Shown here piece by piece: positions 1 through 12,000 of a stretch of 64,000 nucleotides of DNA. This DNA comes from Capillidium heterosporum (Eukaryota; Entomophthoromycota; Entomophthoromycetes; Entomophthorales; Capillidiaceae): contig WBMQ01000009.1 in assembly GCA_016630905.1 (NCBI GenBank), positions 1 through 64,000 on the forward strand, in the 5' to 3' direction. The translations under genes and the position numbers were made by a program. Within the stretch, counting starts at the first letter, position 1, and each line of letters starts with the position of its first letter. The notes under the pieces were generated by a model. That model was not told the DNA's origin and did no database searches. It saw nothing but the letters and a program-made list of their open reading frames with translations.

Positions 1-699
1 TAAAGTTCTAACTACTATTGCCTTTTAGCTAACCCTAGCTAATAAATATTTTTATAGATATTTTCTAATAAAGTAAATGATTTGTATTTATTATACTTTA
101 AAGGTAGGCTAAAAAATCTATTTGTAACATATTTGTTGGAAAATATTTACAAGAAATGTTTACTAGCTAGAGTTAGCTAGAAAGTAACAGTAGCCAAGAC
201 TCTATAAAGGTTAAAAATGTGGACCATAAGGTTATATAAGGAGGAGGCTTATGCTTGTAGCCTAATCTAAAGATGGTAGGCAGATAGAAATACTCTAAGA
301 GTAGCTATCAGACTAAGAAGCACAGTTAGGTTCATTAGTTTAGGAAGATTCTAGGGTTTAGTTCAGATCAATTTGATTCAGTTTTATTATTTGGTTTAGA
401 TTAACATAACTCTCTACTATCAAGAAATGCTAATTATTAGTTCTATATTATACTATGCAGGAAGTCTATACTATACTAATAGCAGAAGAAATATCAAATA
501 ATTCAATATGTTTATTTAATAATAACTTAATCTTTTACTAAGTTCACTATGGGCCTTATATAGGTGACTTGTCCTTAGTAGTTGGTTCTTTAAGTACTGA
601 TAATTGACATTTTCCCTAATCCTTTAGTAACACTATTCCTCTTATTTTCTGGACATTTGTTATTAATCCTAAAAATAATAAGATTGATTTAAAGATCAT

Positions 700-1830
700 C
701 AATGCTAAATAAAATGCTTAATTTATGCTAAAGAAAAAAGAACTTTTAGTATTACTAGGATTAATGCCAAACTAGTAATCTATGTATCCAGAATATAAAA
801 CTGAATTCTAGCTATTAAGTAAAGCTACAGCTGATTAGAAGTATTTCCTTATATATTCTAACCTTTCATATTATACATTCCTATTATGACACTATTATTA
901 ATTAAATTCAACAGTACTTTCTTAGACTTTATAGTTAATTTTAAATAGAATTAGATAAACTAAAGGTTGATTAGTATAATATAAATAGTTTAAAGTAAAT
1001 TGTTTATAAAAGATAAAATACTTAATCTAAAGTATTTTATTAAAGTATAGTATAATTATAAGTTATTTATAAAAAATGATTTGATGTTTAATATACAACT
1101 TTTTTAAAAAGCTAAGTTAATAAGATTTATAGATATTTAAAAGTAGATTAAAAAGTTTATATAAGTAACTAGTATTTTAACTTGATACTTACTAAAAAGT
1201 TATTATATAAAAACACTAATCTAATAAGCATAATTCAATATAATAGGTCTGATTTACCATATAGTATAATTTAAATAACTTTGATTAAAAAAAATATAGC
1301 TGTAGAACAAAATTAAAATAGCATTATAGTTTTAAAATAAAAGAATAAAAATGATGTTTATAGGATTTTAACTATTTATAATACTATCAAAATTAGTAGA
1401 AAGCCTAAAGTAGTTGATGACTACAATTCTGAAAAGACTTGTATAGACATATCTGACTAATTGGTTGCCTACAGTCTATATATTTACAAAACAGCCAAGT
1501 AGTATATTTGGATTTTCTTTCATACTGTATGTCAAATGGCAGTAGTAGATGTTTTTAGGTTATATAAGGAATGTACTAGGTCTAAAATGAAGATCATTGA
1601 CTTTAGGAAATCAATTGTAAAGTCTATTTTGGGTTTACAATCAATTAACTAGAATAGTCCTAAGCATATTCTACAGGTCCCAAAAAAAGATGCATATCTT
1701 GCTACTCAAGAATTTCTATTGCTAAAGATACAGGTTTTGCAAGAAATCATAGCAAAATAGTAAAATATCGATACAGCCAATGTGATAAACCCTTTTGCCT
1801 TGAGTACTTTCAGCTATACTATCTACAATG
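700..1830 (+). pseudogene. piggyBac-type transposase relic
   Basis: Decayed piggyBac (PGBD, DDE_Tnp_1_7) transposase with no intact frame. Around 1390-1600 the translation reads VDDYN, then a D-stop-L, then K-stop-Y-IW-IFFH, then VVDVFRLYK. This follows the family pattern V-x-DYN...DQL...K-WW...FFH...N-x-Y-x-LYK. The stops fit CAA to TAA and TGG to TAG changes, that is C-to-T or G-to-A decay. Around 1680-1810 a second frame gives a Cys-rich tail, RCISC...KYRYSQCDKPFC, like the C-terminal zinc-binding domain of piggyBac transposases. Weaker similarity to the N-terminal part begins near 700, so the left limit is uncertain. Terminal repeats were not found. It is surely non-functional. Confidence 0.72.
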
Positions 1831-3156
1831 TCAATAAATATACATTTTTTATAATTTTTATTTTTGATATAACTTTTCATATAGGGCACTAAATAATGAA
1901 CAGTATGAGATATAAGTACTTTGCACTAAGGCGGACATATTACTCCTGCAAACTTTTTTCTGTTACATATGCTAAATTTTAAGAAATTTCCGGTTATATT
2001 TCGTGCATGCATATGCATACATGAAATCTCGATCTCAAAAAACGGCGTGTATGCATATACATACATGCCGTCGTCTATGAGTTAACCACCACCAGTTTGT
2101 TTAATTTAGGGAGAAGATTTTTCTACAAAACTTTCGCAACCTTAAGATATATAAATAACTTATTTTCTAATTATTGGTTGTTGACTAGCCGCCCTTTTCG
2201 AGTACCTAGTCACTAGCTCAGACCTTCAGTTGAGTGGATTCGGCCAAACTTGATGAGTCCTTCAGTATGGGGCACGATATATGTATTGTATTGTGGGCTG
2301 GCTAATACAGACACGGTTGAATCCTTTACAGCCAATAAAAATACTTGAAACTCTTAATCCTTGTAAAACCACTGGCTAAAAATCTTTAGACGTTTAATAA
2401 AACTAATCCAACTCAATATACGATCTTAGAACCTTAAAGACCTCAAACCACGAAATACCAAAATCTTCTGTGTTCTCAAAATTCTTAATCCCAAGAAAAA
2501 CCGGTCCCTCTTCCTGTATAAAAGCTATGATATATATATCATAGCTTTGGGGATAGTCATAACTTAACGATATGTAAGTGGATATTTCTTCTGCAAGGGG
2601 GTAGACATGTGTTCTGGTCGCAGTAGTCCACCCTTGAAGTTCAGATCTAATGATTCGTACAGCTGATTAGTATGGTAGAACTGGTCATCTGGTAATTAAA
2701 GTAAGTCTTCGGTGAGAGATAAAGTTTATAACCCAAAGCACATTGTTGGGCTGTAGCATAAATGTAAGCTATGAAAAATAATATAAATTGATGATTACTC
2801 TACAACTCAGTTGAAGAGCTAAGTTGACATATAGTAAACTATCATTTTAGCTTTATCAACTCTCAAGAAACCACCTATTTATTCAAGATGGGCAATTGTT
2901 TTTTCAGTGAATTATCTACTAATTTTATGACATAATTTATTTCCAAATTTGGATAGAAAGTTTAATTTTCCATGATGAGTAATTATCTTCCTCAATAGCT
3001 ATATGACTTTTATAATAAAGCTTATATTAAGCTATATTTCAGAAATTATATTAAAACATTTATGCTCTTCATTTGGTTTAAAATAAACTTTTCCAAGCAA
3101 TATTTTGTTCTTTGGTATAAAATATAATGGACATGAGTTTTTAAATAATAGTTAGA
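1831..3156. other. AT-rich intergenic region with palindromic repeats
   Basis: No gene is supported here. Two related 20-bp segments rich in GCATATGCATACATG lie at about 2002-2023 and 2045-2069. A perfect 28-bp palindrome lies at 2521-2548. The last 200 bases probably hold the promoter of the Zn2Cys6 gene that starts at 3157. Confidence 0.5.
2521..2548. repeat. perfect 28-bp palindrome
   Basis: The sequence AAAGCTATGAT, ATATAT, ATCATAGCTTT is its own reverse complement over all 28 bases. It could form a cruciform, or a hairpin with an 11-bp stem if transcribed. It is not followed by a T run and has no obvious partner copy in the window. Confidence 0.8.
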
Positions 3157-5034
3157 ATGGAAGAAATCAATATATCTTTAGTCCCTTGTGACAAATGCAG
3201 CGAGCAAAAAGTATTTTGCGATAAAAAGCTACCGAGCTGTGGGAGGTGCCAGTATTCGTCGTTCGATTGCTCCTACACAAAAGTACGTAAGAAGAGACCA
3301 ACCAACAAATCGAAGCCAAAGGTAGTTGACACCAAACCGACTCGACCAAGGAACGATCCAAACGAATTTAGAACTTTAACTTTGGGAAATTTTAATAAAG
3401 GAAAGCCTTCTCTTGTCAGCAAATTACAAATAGCACCAAATCGAAACGTCGACTCAACTAAAAAGAAAGTGGAAATTGAGTTAGACAGCGACACGTTGAT
3501 ATTATGGAAGCCCAAAAAGAGCAAGGATCTTCTGCGAGATATGAGGGTGAAGCCCAAGCTGGCGTTGGAGTGTTTTGGTGCCAAGTTTGGTTTAATTCAG
3601 ATGCTGTTTAAGAATTCGATCATGGATAACAACCAAAAGGTGTTTGTATCAGTAACTGGAAGTTTGGACTACTACGGTGAAAGTCCTATGGGGGTGGTAT
3701 TAGTCATGTACGTCGTCCACTTCACAAAGCCTAAAGCTTTGAATAGGTTGATTGCCGATCAAAAAGCACCACCACCAGCCATCCTACCGCCGATTACCAA
3801 GCTAATAGATGTTCGAAATCTAAGCAACAGGGCCAACTATTTGATGATAACGAAACGGTGTGTCCAGGTATATTTCCAAAACTTTCACCCCCAAGTCCCA
3901 ATTGTAAATAAAAAATCAATTCTCGAAAATTTTGGTAAACATTCGATTGGATTACAAAATATTATATGCTGCATTGGGTCAACCTACATCCCCGAGATGT
4001 CCGATCAAATTCGTGACTACTTTAGCGACCATGCAGTCCAATCCCTGAAGAACTGCTATCTACAATGTACTTATGACAATATATGTACATTCCTCCTGAT
4101 GTCAAACTTCCAACACAACCCCAAGGACTGCCCCAAAGGGTTCTACAACCTGGGCTACGCTATACGCATGAGCTATGCCCTAGGCTTGGACCAGGACCCG
4201 CCACCTGGTACAGACTTAGAGACAGTAGAACTTCGAAATCGAATATGGTGGTGCTGCCACATCCAAGACAAACTTTATGGATTTGGCATGAATCGACCGT
4301 ACTTCCATGACATTAGGTATAGTACTCGACCTTTGCCCCAGCTAAGTACCATGGACTACACTGAAAGCGACGGCGAAGAGTATAAGTTCACCATGACCTG
4401 CTCATGCCTCTTTATCAAGCTTGAAGGCGAGCTTTGCCACATTCTCAACCTCATGGTCCTCAAATTTAAATTTTCAGCCAGTGTTCCCGACTCCAAGCTG
4501 GATGAGACCAGCAACTTAGCTCGTGCAACTAGCCAACATTTAGAGATCTGGGAGCAAAGAATCTGCACTCAATTCAACGAACTTGCTACTAAGAAGGAAA
4601 AGTGGGCTGAAGAGGTAGCCCTAACCTTCATCTTGCAACTCAAACTTACTATGAGCTCAGCCCTATTGCAACTCTACCAAACCTTCTCCAAAGCTAGTAA
4701 CCCCAAGATCTCGGCCTACTTTGATCAAAGAGCTAGTCAGGCAGCTGACAGTGCTATAGCAGCATCGGTGACTATGGGCAATAACTTCCATTTGCGTGGC
4801 AGCACCTACAAGTTCTACGCCCTTAGCATAGCTGTCTTCTACCAAATCAAGAATACGCATTCCGAGGACAAAGATATTGCTAAAAGGTCTATGCGCAATT
4901 TGAGGGCCGTCCTTCGCATCTTCCAGGTTGGAAAGATCTATTACACCGTTTCAGCTGAGTGCTTGCATATGACTTTGCTGATGGCCAAGGCCGAAAATTT
5001 GGATTTGGGTGATGAATTCTACGATATTGTTTGA
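3157..5034 (+). CDS. Zn2Cys6 transcription factor (Gal4-type, fungal_trans domain)
   Basis: Intact intronless gene of 625 residues, probably a nuclear DNA-binding regulator. An N-terminal binuclear zinc cluster has cysteines at 11, 14, 21, 28, 31 and 38, followed by a basic linker (VRKKRP...KSKPK). The middle and C-terminal part matches the fungal-specific transcription factor domain: RDYFSD, a stretch NLGYAIRMSYALGLDQDP and LRNRIWWCCHIQDKLYG are typical of the alpha-helical fungal_trans core. The start is the ATG just before the cysteine cluster. Two tandem relatives lie on the minus strand near 18.8-24.5 kb, with identical cysteine spacing and the same SLDYYG and RDYFSD motifs. Unlike those copies, this one has no frame break. 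Its targets cannot be told from the sequence. Confidence 0.92.
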   Translation: MEEINISLVPCDKCSEQKVFCDKKLPSCGRCQYSSFDCSYTKVRKKRPTNKSKPKVVDTKPTRPRNDPNEFRTLTLGNFNKGKPSLVSKLQIAPNRNVDSTKKKVEIELDSDTLILWKPKKSKDLLRDMRVKPKLALECFGAKFGLIQMLFKNSIMDNNQKVFVSVTGSLDYYGESPMGVVLVMYVVHFTKPKALNRLIADQKAPPPAILPPITKLIDVRNLSNRANYLMITKRCVQVYFQNFHPQVPIVNKKSILENFGKHSIGLQNIICCIGSTYIPEMSDQIRDYFSDHAVQSLKNCYLQCTYDNICTFLLMSNFQHNPKDCPKGFYNLGYAIRMSYALGLDQDPPPGTDLETVELRNRIWWCCHIQDKLYGFGMNRPYFHDIRYSTRPLPQLSTMDYTESDGEEYKFTMTCSCLFIKLEGELCHILNLMVLKFKFSASVPDSKLDETSNLARATSQHLEIWEQRICTQFNELATKKEKWAEEVALTFILQLKLTMSSALLQLYQTFSKASNPKISAYFDQRASQAADSAIAASVTMGNNFHLRGSTYKFYALSIAVFYQIKNTHSEDKDIAKRSMRNLRAVLRIFQVGKIYYTVSAECLHMTLLMAKAENLDLGDEFYDIV

Positions 5035-5449
5035 TTTTTTACACGTATGAACTTATTAGATTAAAATTATTGACTTTTATATTAGTGTTCGCAATAGATT
5101 TTATGAATTATATTTGATGTACATTTTAGGATATTACAGACAAGTGCTTGTAGGTGGCTGCTATATATGTATTACATTACTTATAAGCAATATGTCTAAA
5201 TCGATGGCTTTATAAGCTAGCTATAAGCTATAAAATATTTAATACAAGAAATATGCTTTAATTAATAAACTATATTTCGATTTTCAGGTATTAGTCTAAT
5301 ATATATAATGCCCAGCAAGCTATATATTTTGAAGGCTACTTTAACTCAAGGCAAAAGGGATGAGTCAAGCTTTTGTAAGAACTCTTATTCGAATAGGTGA
5401 TAAATAAGTAACAATAATGATATTTTTCATCCACCTATATTTTCTTGCT
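5035..5449. other. intergenic spacer, nothing recognised
   Basis: AT-rich sequence between the Zn2Cys6 gene and the left end of the LTR. It probably holds the 3' UTR of the regulator. No further feature was seen. Confidence 0.5.
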
Positions 5450-6477
5450 TGTAACAGCCCTGATCGTTACAGTTTCTATTATTAGATCATAGACCCATTT
5501 TCCTCTTTATTTCTCTTTCTTTTGTCATATTTTTTCAATTTTCAAATTCTCCATCTTCAATTCGTAACTATTTTACAAATCTACTTCACATATCAAATAT
5601 TTTGATTACCTTTATTATTTTCTTAGACTTGACCATAGCCTGAAAACTCCAACAATTAGCAGCACATTAGCTAATCCACACCTTCCAACCATGGAAACGC
5701 ACCAGTAGTAGTTAATAGAATTACCAGCTCTTCTGGATAAACTTGGTAAACACTCAATTAATCTATAGAGTAGTGAATTGTCGAAGGGGAATCCAATCCC
5801 GCTAGTATCACTACAACTAAGATACCAAAGGGGTATTTAAACCCTCTGATGGCTACCAAAACCAACATCTTGACAATATTCCACTTTTCTACTTCATAGC
5901 TGTTACCCACTCCCTGTCCCTAGCTATAGCTATTCCCAGAAGCTTGATTTCGCTCCTTAGTCTCAATAAAGTTTATCTTTACCCATATCCTTGTTTCAGC
6001 ATGGAAGTCCTATACAGTCTAACCCCCCTGTTCTTCCAGTCTCCTACTACCTGTTAACAATCCTTGCTACCCTCAGATCTCACCTTCTTTGGGCAATTAA
6101 TGTTACTAATACCGTCTATCCCTTTGAACCAACGTTGACCTATCAACCAACCTCTACTTTTGACCCTAACACTGTGGTATCAGTGGTTGTGCAACCACCA
6201 CCTAGCCGGCCCCCTTTAGTTCAGCACCACTCCACTTCCAAGTCCCAACCCATCTCTTCGATCCTCTCCTGGAACTGGGACTTGACTACCATTGTATGGG
6301 CACTTCTTATGGTATATCTTCTTCACCTAGCTGTCCAGCCTACCATCTGGAAAATTCAAGCCTTTGTCACCAATGCAATGGTGGGTCTTAGTTCCGCTCT
6401 CCTAACTTGCCACGTCATGAGTTCACAACATGATGCCATTATTGGCTGGATCTAGCGATACCTCCATGAACTTTACA
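5450..6477 (+). repeat. solo LTR, copy 1, with U5-located ORF
   Basis: About 1.03 kb, starting TGTAACAGCCC and ending CTTTACA, so it has TG...CA termini within a short TGTAA/TTACA inverted repeat. It is one of four copies in the window. A TATTTAAA box at 5834 and a polyadenylation-type AATAAA at 5965-5970 give a U3-R-U5 layout. Downstream of R, from about 6000, an open frame encodes a hydrophobic, proline-rich peptide with PPPSRPPL and two membrane-like stretches. In this copy the frame stops (TAG) about 25 bases before the LTR end. No internal retrotransposon sequence is attached, and no clean target-site duplication was seen. Confidence 0.75.
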
Positions 6478-7629
6478 AGATGTCCAAATTTTATTTGAAT
6501 TTAGAAATAACCTAATAATTTTAAAATATCGGTATTTAGATACTATATGTATGGATAAAGAACGCAAAATCAACTTACTAGGTTACAAGTAAATCAATTA
6601 AATTAGCTGGCAACTAAATACTTAGAGGTCAAGGTAATTAAAATGTAGATATATTTTAAAGTCATTATAAGGCACTTGGTCTTTTTTTAGATTTGTCATT
6701 TTATAAAGAAATCTTAGTCGCAAATCTTCAAATATAGATCAATATCTTCATCAGAATGTAAATTTCAAAGAAAACAGTATACTCGTATCGTAACTTTTAC
6801 ATCAAGTCAAACTTAGCCCATAGTTCTTCAAAAGATACTTGTATATATTAAATACTAGCTAAACTTTAGGTAGAGTGATATCCCAAACTCACACTATAAC
6901 TCCCGCCTTTTAATAAAAAGAGTCCATGACCAATTGTAGACCTCGTTCTAAATTAGGCAAATATTCTCATTTGTAATCATTTTTCGACAAGCAGTTAAAG
7001 TTCAATGCCATCAATTTGATAAATTTATGTAAAATTTAAATTAATCATGCCATTGATTTTTAGGTATAAAAGTATCTAAATGCATCCTACTACTTGCTAC
7101 CACTAATGTCCTAGTTAAGAAAGTTATAGCCTTACTCAATTGTATATTTTGTTGAAATATACATCTAAAAAATTAAAATTAGTAATCGGAAATTCATTGC
7201 ATATACACTTGTATCATAATCACTCTACTTTCCTGTTCAGGAAATACTGTTACAAATCTACAATACAGTTTGTAAATTTCCATCTATAAATCCCAAACAA
7301 AGAAATCATTTGATCTTTTTCTTCCGTTTCACTTCATAACACAATGTTGCCAAAAACACCACGCTCAAAATTTCCAAAAATATAGCATTCCAATACTTGC
7401 CTTATAAAAGCTTTGATTATAAATCCAAAGTGTAGAACAGTTTGCAAGTGCATAAAGTGGTCAAACGCTAGTTTCATTACTCACTTGATATACCTGCACG
7501 CTAGCTATAGATGACTAAGAAGCTTACAAGCTATCGACTATATATAGCCAGTCAAATATACCCAATATTAACTACAAAATAATTAAAACAACAAAACAAA
7601 TACATCTTATTTAAATATAAACTATCAAG
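6478..7629. other. intergenic region, GST promoter side
   Basis: 1.15 kb of AT-rich sequence without a supported gene. It must contain the promoter of the GST-like gene starting at 7630. Nothing else was recognised. Confidence 0.5.
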
Positions 7630-8469
7630 ATGCCAGCGGGAAAGACTTTAGAAAAGGGCAAGGACGCCATCTGCTCAGCTATGCGCACTCTCAAACTTAG
7701 CGGAAAGACAGTAGGGGTAAGTCAAATTTACCTATTTAAACCAAACTAACTTATTGTAAAGAAAATTTACGGTGCCAAAGGCAACTCCCGAGTCAACAAA
7801 GCTTTAATTACAGCTGCTTTAGCCAACATCACTTTGGACTTCAATGAGGAGTTTACTTTTGGTGTAGACAACAAGGACCCTACCTACCTCGCCAAGTTCC
7901 CTTTAGGTCAGACACCTGGGTTCGAATCTATGGATGGGAAATTTCTGTTGACTGAATCCAACGCCATCGCTTTCTACCGTAAGTATAAAATTTTATAGCA
8001 TGGACACTAACAATATCTATTTTCAAAAGTGGCTGAAATGCAGGAGAGCGGTACCCTCTTAGGAAAAACTTATGAAGAGCGTGCTAGGATCTACCAGTTT
8101 GCCTTTTATTCCGAGACCCAGTTGGTCCCATATGTCTACAACATCATTCTTCCCATCTGGGGCGTAGTACCTTACGATGCCAAATTAGAAGCTTTTAGTT
8201 ACAGCATGTTGGAAGCTAGCTTAAAGTACCTTGATAGCCAACTCGAAGGCAAGACCTACTTGGTCGGAAACAACCCTACCGTCTCCGATATAATTATAGC
8301 TACCAATTTACAACACGTTTATGCCTTTTTGCTGGAAGAAAGCCATCGAAATGAATACAAAAATTTGACAAAGTTCTTCACCAACTTGTACACACTACCC
8401 CAAGTAGCTAAGGTAGTAGGTCCCATTCATATGGCTGAAAAGCGCCTTAGTGGGGCTCCTAAGGAGTAG
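7630..8469 (+). CDS. GST-domain protein resembling eEF1B-gamma, lacking the EF1G C-domain
   Basis: Three exons (7630-7716, 7762-7978, 8030-8469) encode about 247 residues. The first intron is 45 nt with a CTAAC branch motif. The joined protein has a thioredoxin-like GST N-half (KIYGAKGNSRVNKALI, then ESNAIAFYLAE) and an all-helical C-half (VGNNPTVSDIIIATNL, then GPIHMAEKRL). These motifs match the GST half of translation elongation factor 1B gamma better than ordinary detoxifying GSTs. The protein stops right after the GST domain, so the conserved EF1G domain and its Lys-rich linker are absent. It also has about 29 extra residues before the KIYG strand. It could be a partial duplicate of eEF1B-gamma, a stand-alone GST or a stress-response relative. 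Confidence 0.85.
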
Positions 8470-9076
8470 GTATTGAATAAATTATATCTTTAACTACATA
8501 TTCCCATATATAAATTAATGATTTTATTAATGTCAATACATAAATTTCAAGTTGAAATGGGTAACTCAAAATGACCTTCAATCTAAATAAAGATATTGGT
8601 AATTTTGACATGGGTTTAACCCATAGACAACGGACCACTTTTTAGCAAATTTTCAAAAGTAGAGACCCCAAAAATTTGAAAAAAACTCCGTATATGAATT
8701 TGAATACATGAAACACAAAAGTGCTCAAAAAAATTGAAAACTTAAACTCTTATTTGTGTAGTCAACTTTTATATATGATTACTTCTATCAAAGAGCTTGA
8801 TATTGATTTAGCTCTTCAACTAAATTGTAAATCGAACGATCGGATATTTTTTATTTTTTCACAACTTACAATGGTGTCACTGCCTGACAGAATACTACAG
8901 ACCATATATCGTTATCTCTTCCTTATTCTCACCTCTCCTTGATTGAAAAGAATCGACCTATATGCTGTACAAGTGATGACTTTTCTCTGAGCTACAATAT
9001 ATATTAGAGCCTTTGTATAGAAAAACGAGGCTTCTCTATTTTCGGTTTATATTTGGGTTTTTGTTTTTGAGATTTT
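8470..9076. other. intergenic spacer between GST gene and MULE element
   Basis: AT-rich. It contains the GST 3' UTR and short ORFs with no recognisable content. The left inverted repeat of the MULE begins near its end. Confidence 0.45.
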
Positions 9077-12000
9077 TGGGTTTTAAGAGTGTTTGTTTTC
9101 TCACTAAACTTCATTTCAACTTTGTCAATTTCTTGAATAACTTAGGTTCAAAATTGATGGAGAATGGTGATTCTGTAAAATCACCAACTTTCTATTCAAC
9201 TTTTGATGCTGCAATTTTTTCAGATAACTTCAACTAAAATATGGAGTTTTGACAATATTCGTAAGTATACTCTATTATTATACTTCATTTTTACACTATT
9301 TTTAGATATTGATATTAACCATAGTATTTTTAGAACATAAGTTTATTTTTACAAATATAGGTGAAATATCGAAATGTATCGAGCTTCATCTTAATGCCCA
9401 TCATTGTTACCTTGCCTAATACTAATCTCCAACCGTTTCCCTATTAATAACACAATACAAACCGCAGTCTACATTATTACATAAGGTATTTTAATTCAAG
9501 TTGACATATATTCAAACTTTATCATCTATTTGTTTATTTTTAATTTAATAATAGCCAACTATAAGCTATATTTAAAATAAATGTAGCGTTGTATTATAAT
9601 GAGTATATTTTCAGTAAAAGAACTACACTTTTATTAAGATACAATACAGAATTTATTATATCTTTATAAACGTTAAAGCTAGACTTTCTTTTGCTTCTTG
9701 GGGCAAGCTAAAGAAGTATGGCTAGTACCTTTGCAATTCTCACAAAATTTGTAGAGATCTGCATTATACTTGGCAGTTATTTCAAATTCAAAAGTAATTC
9801 GTTTAAACATTTTGTTGGAGGTTCTCTCACGAGGCTTGGTAAAGGGCTTGGTGGTTTTACTAATAAATTATTGGCCAAGTCCTTGTATAGTGGTGATATG
9901 GCGCTCAAAATCAAGAAGGGCAGAGGTGTAAAAGGGCTTTTTGTTGCTGGAGCAGGAGCTGAAGGTTCCAATAAAGAGTGCAAGGTAGTTGTCAACAACT
10001 GTTTTAATAGAGTTTGCATTGAAGTTTCCTTTCCAACGATCATCAACATCTTGTTCCACTACCAACGAAGCTTTCAAATCAAGGAAATACCGGACTGCCA
10101 TTATACGCTCACAAGGCAAACCATTCTGAAAAGGAAAAAAACAGTAGCAGAAAGTTTTATCACTAGTGTAGAAAGTAAAAATTGCATTCTTGGACGAATC
10201 ACTCTTCTCAGTAACTATAAACGTATCAGCAGCTATTGGGTGATATAAACCTCTTAATCCAATGCGAGCATGGCAAAGTTTAACTTTAAATATTGTTAAT
10301 CAAATTAAATAAGCAAAATTTACCTTGAAGCTTAATTAGAATCGTTTTGGAGAGCTTGCAGTCCATTTCTTTTAGAAATTTAATGGACAAAAGATTAACT
10401 CCATTTTTAATACTAAGTTAAAGCAGAGGTATTAAACCTTCTTTATATTAAAGTACTTATTAGTGACCTTAATAAGCTCTGCAATGGTAAGCTTCTGTTG
10501 TAACTTTTTGCGATCTAGGAACAATTTCAATGAAGCATTCGTTGATTCAGAGACAGAGGAGGAATTCCAAGGATGGGTAAAGAACTTTTTGGTATAGCAG
10601 GCAGTAAACTGCTCTTCATTTAAAAAATACCCATGTAATTTTTTAGTAGCATCATTCTTAAGGGCGCTTTCAAACTGCTTCTTGAGGCGTTTATATTTGT
10701 CTTCAGTGAGGGTATAAAGGAGACCATGAAGATAGGTGTATAATTTCGCAATGCTAGTTTGCACTTTGGTTGCTGCATCAATCTTCTTTTGGTCATTTCC
10801 AAGATCGGTCTTGGCTTCGTTATTTATTAACGTTCTGACTAGTTTAGCTCAATCAGATTCTTTCAAGTCTTTAAGATCGTGAGATTGTTAAACTTGTGCC
10901 AGGTGCATAGTAAATGGGTAACTTTTGGAAATACTTTTTGGATATCAATGGCAAGTTGATCGTTTGAATCTAAAAAATCGGTTTAACGCTAATCGTAGAA
11001 TCGCCCTTAGTTAAAAAATCGTTGATGAGCTTGAAAGCGTTGATGTATTCCGTCTTGTTTTCGTGTTCAAGTACCAGGTGGCAAACAGGTAGTATTCTAC
11101 AATGTTTATTCATAACTATTACATTGAATATTGCAAAATTTGAAGCCAATATATTATAAATACAATTGACAGAAGGGATATCAGTGATGCTAGACTTGGC
11201 TAATCGCATTTGCTCAGAGTTGAGCCAAATAATCGCTTGCAACCCCTGTGTATCAGCATCTAAAGTTTGGTAGATCATGCGAATATAGTAGTTTTCATCC
11301 TCCAAGATCTTGTATAGCTGCTGAATTTCAGTAAGCTTTGGAATTAAATCCCATTTTTATCCTATTTTTATAACAAATATTATGGATTAGATTAGAATTC
11401 TTAAGGAAAAGATTATAGTTATGTGAAACGACTTTAACTGCTTCCCCAGAAGTGCAAGCATTGTAATAGCTTTCAATCATCTTGGATATTTCAACAGTCC
11501 GAAATCTTCAGGTCTTCATTGGATTTAAGTGGGCTTATGACTATACTCAAAATTAGACTTGGATACAGTAACTGTTTTATAGCCAGTACCTTCATTAACA
11601 TCCTTGTCAACAATTAAGGGTAAACCTAACTTTACATCCGTGCTTCTTGTGATGGGAAGTACCTGGGAGATCTTCATTTTCCAACTGTTTGTTGGAAATC
11701 TCTTTGACGTCAATGTATCTCTCCTGACTGGCACATCGAAAGTAAATGTAGACCTTTCCGTCCTTGGGTATTGTTTTATATTTATTAATTATAAATTCAT
11801 TTAAAGCATTCAAGAGTGCAACTGCCTGTTCTGCAATTTCCAGATTCAAAAACTGTAACTTATGCCGAAATTTACTAATAAAATATTTAAAACGTGACTA
11901 TTATAAAAGGTACCTTAATTGATAGTCATACTTGTTTCGTTTATTAATAAACTCACCATTGGTATTACTAGAAGGGCTTTGCTTTCTATTATTGTTCTTT

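Noticed and set aside
2160-2300. A segment with CTAGCTCAG and GTGGATTCGG, briefly considered as a tRNA or other small RNA
   Set aside because: No cloverleaf or paired ends could be drawn, so nothing is claimed.
7905-7940. GGGTTCGAATCTATGG looks like a tRNA T-arm (B box)
   Set aside because: It lies inside the coding exon of the GST-like gene, and no acceptor stem or A box is present at the right distance.
8721-9237. Short plus-strand frames of 73 and 74 codons
   Set aside because: The first has no supporting features and the second lies largely in the MULE terminal repeat and recurs in inverted form at the other end.
9718-10248. A 176-codon plus-strand frame inside the MULE
   Set aside because: The minus strand here encodes the transposase C-terminus with the CCHC knuckle; the plus frame has no recognisable content.
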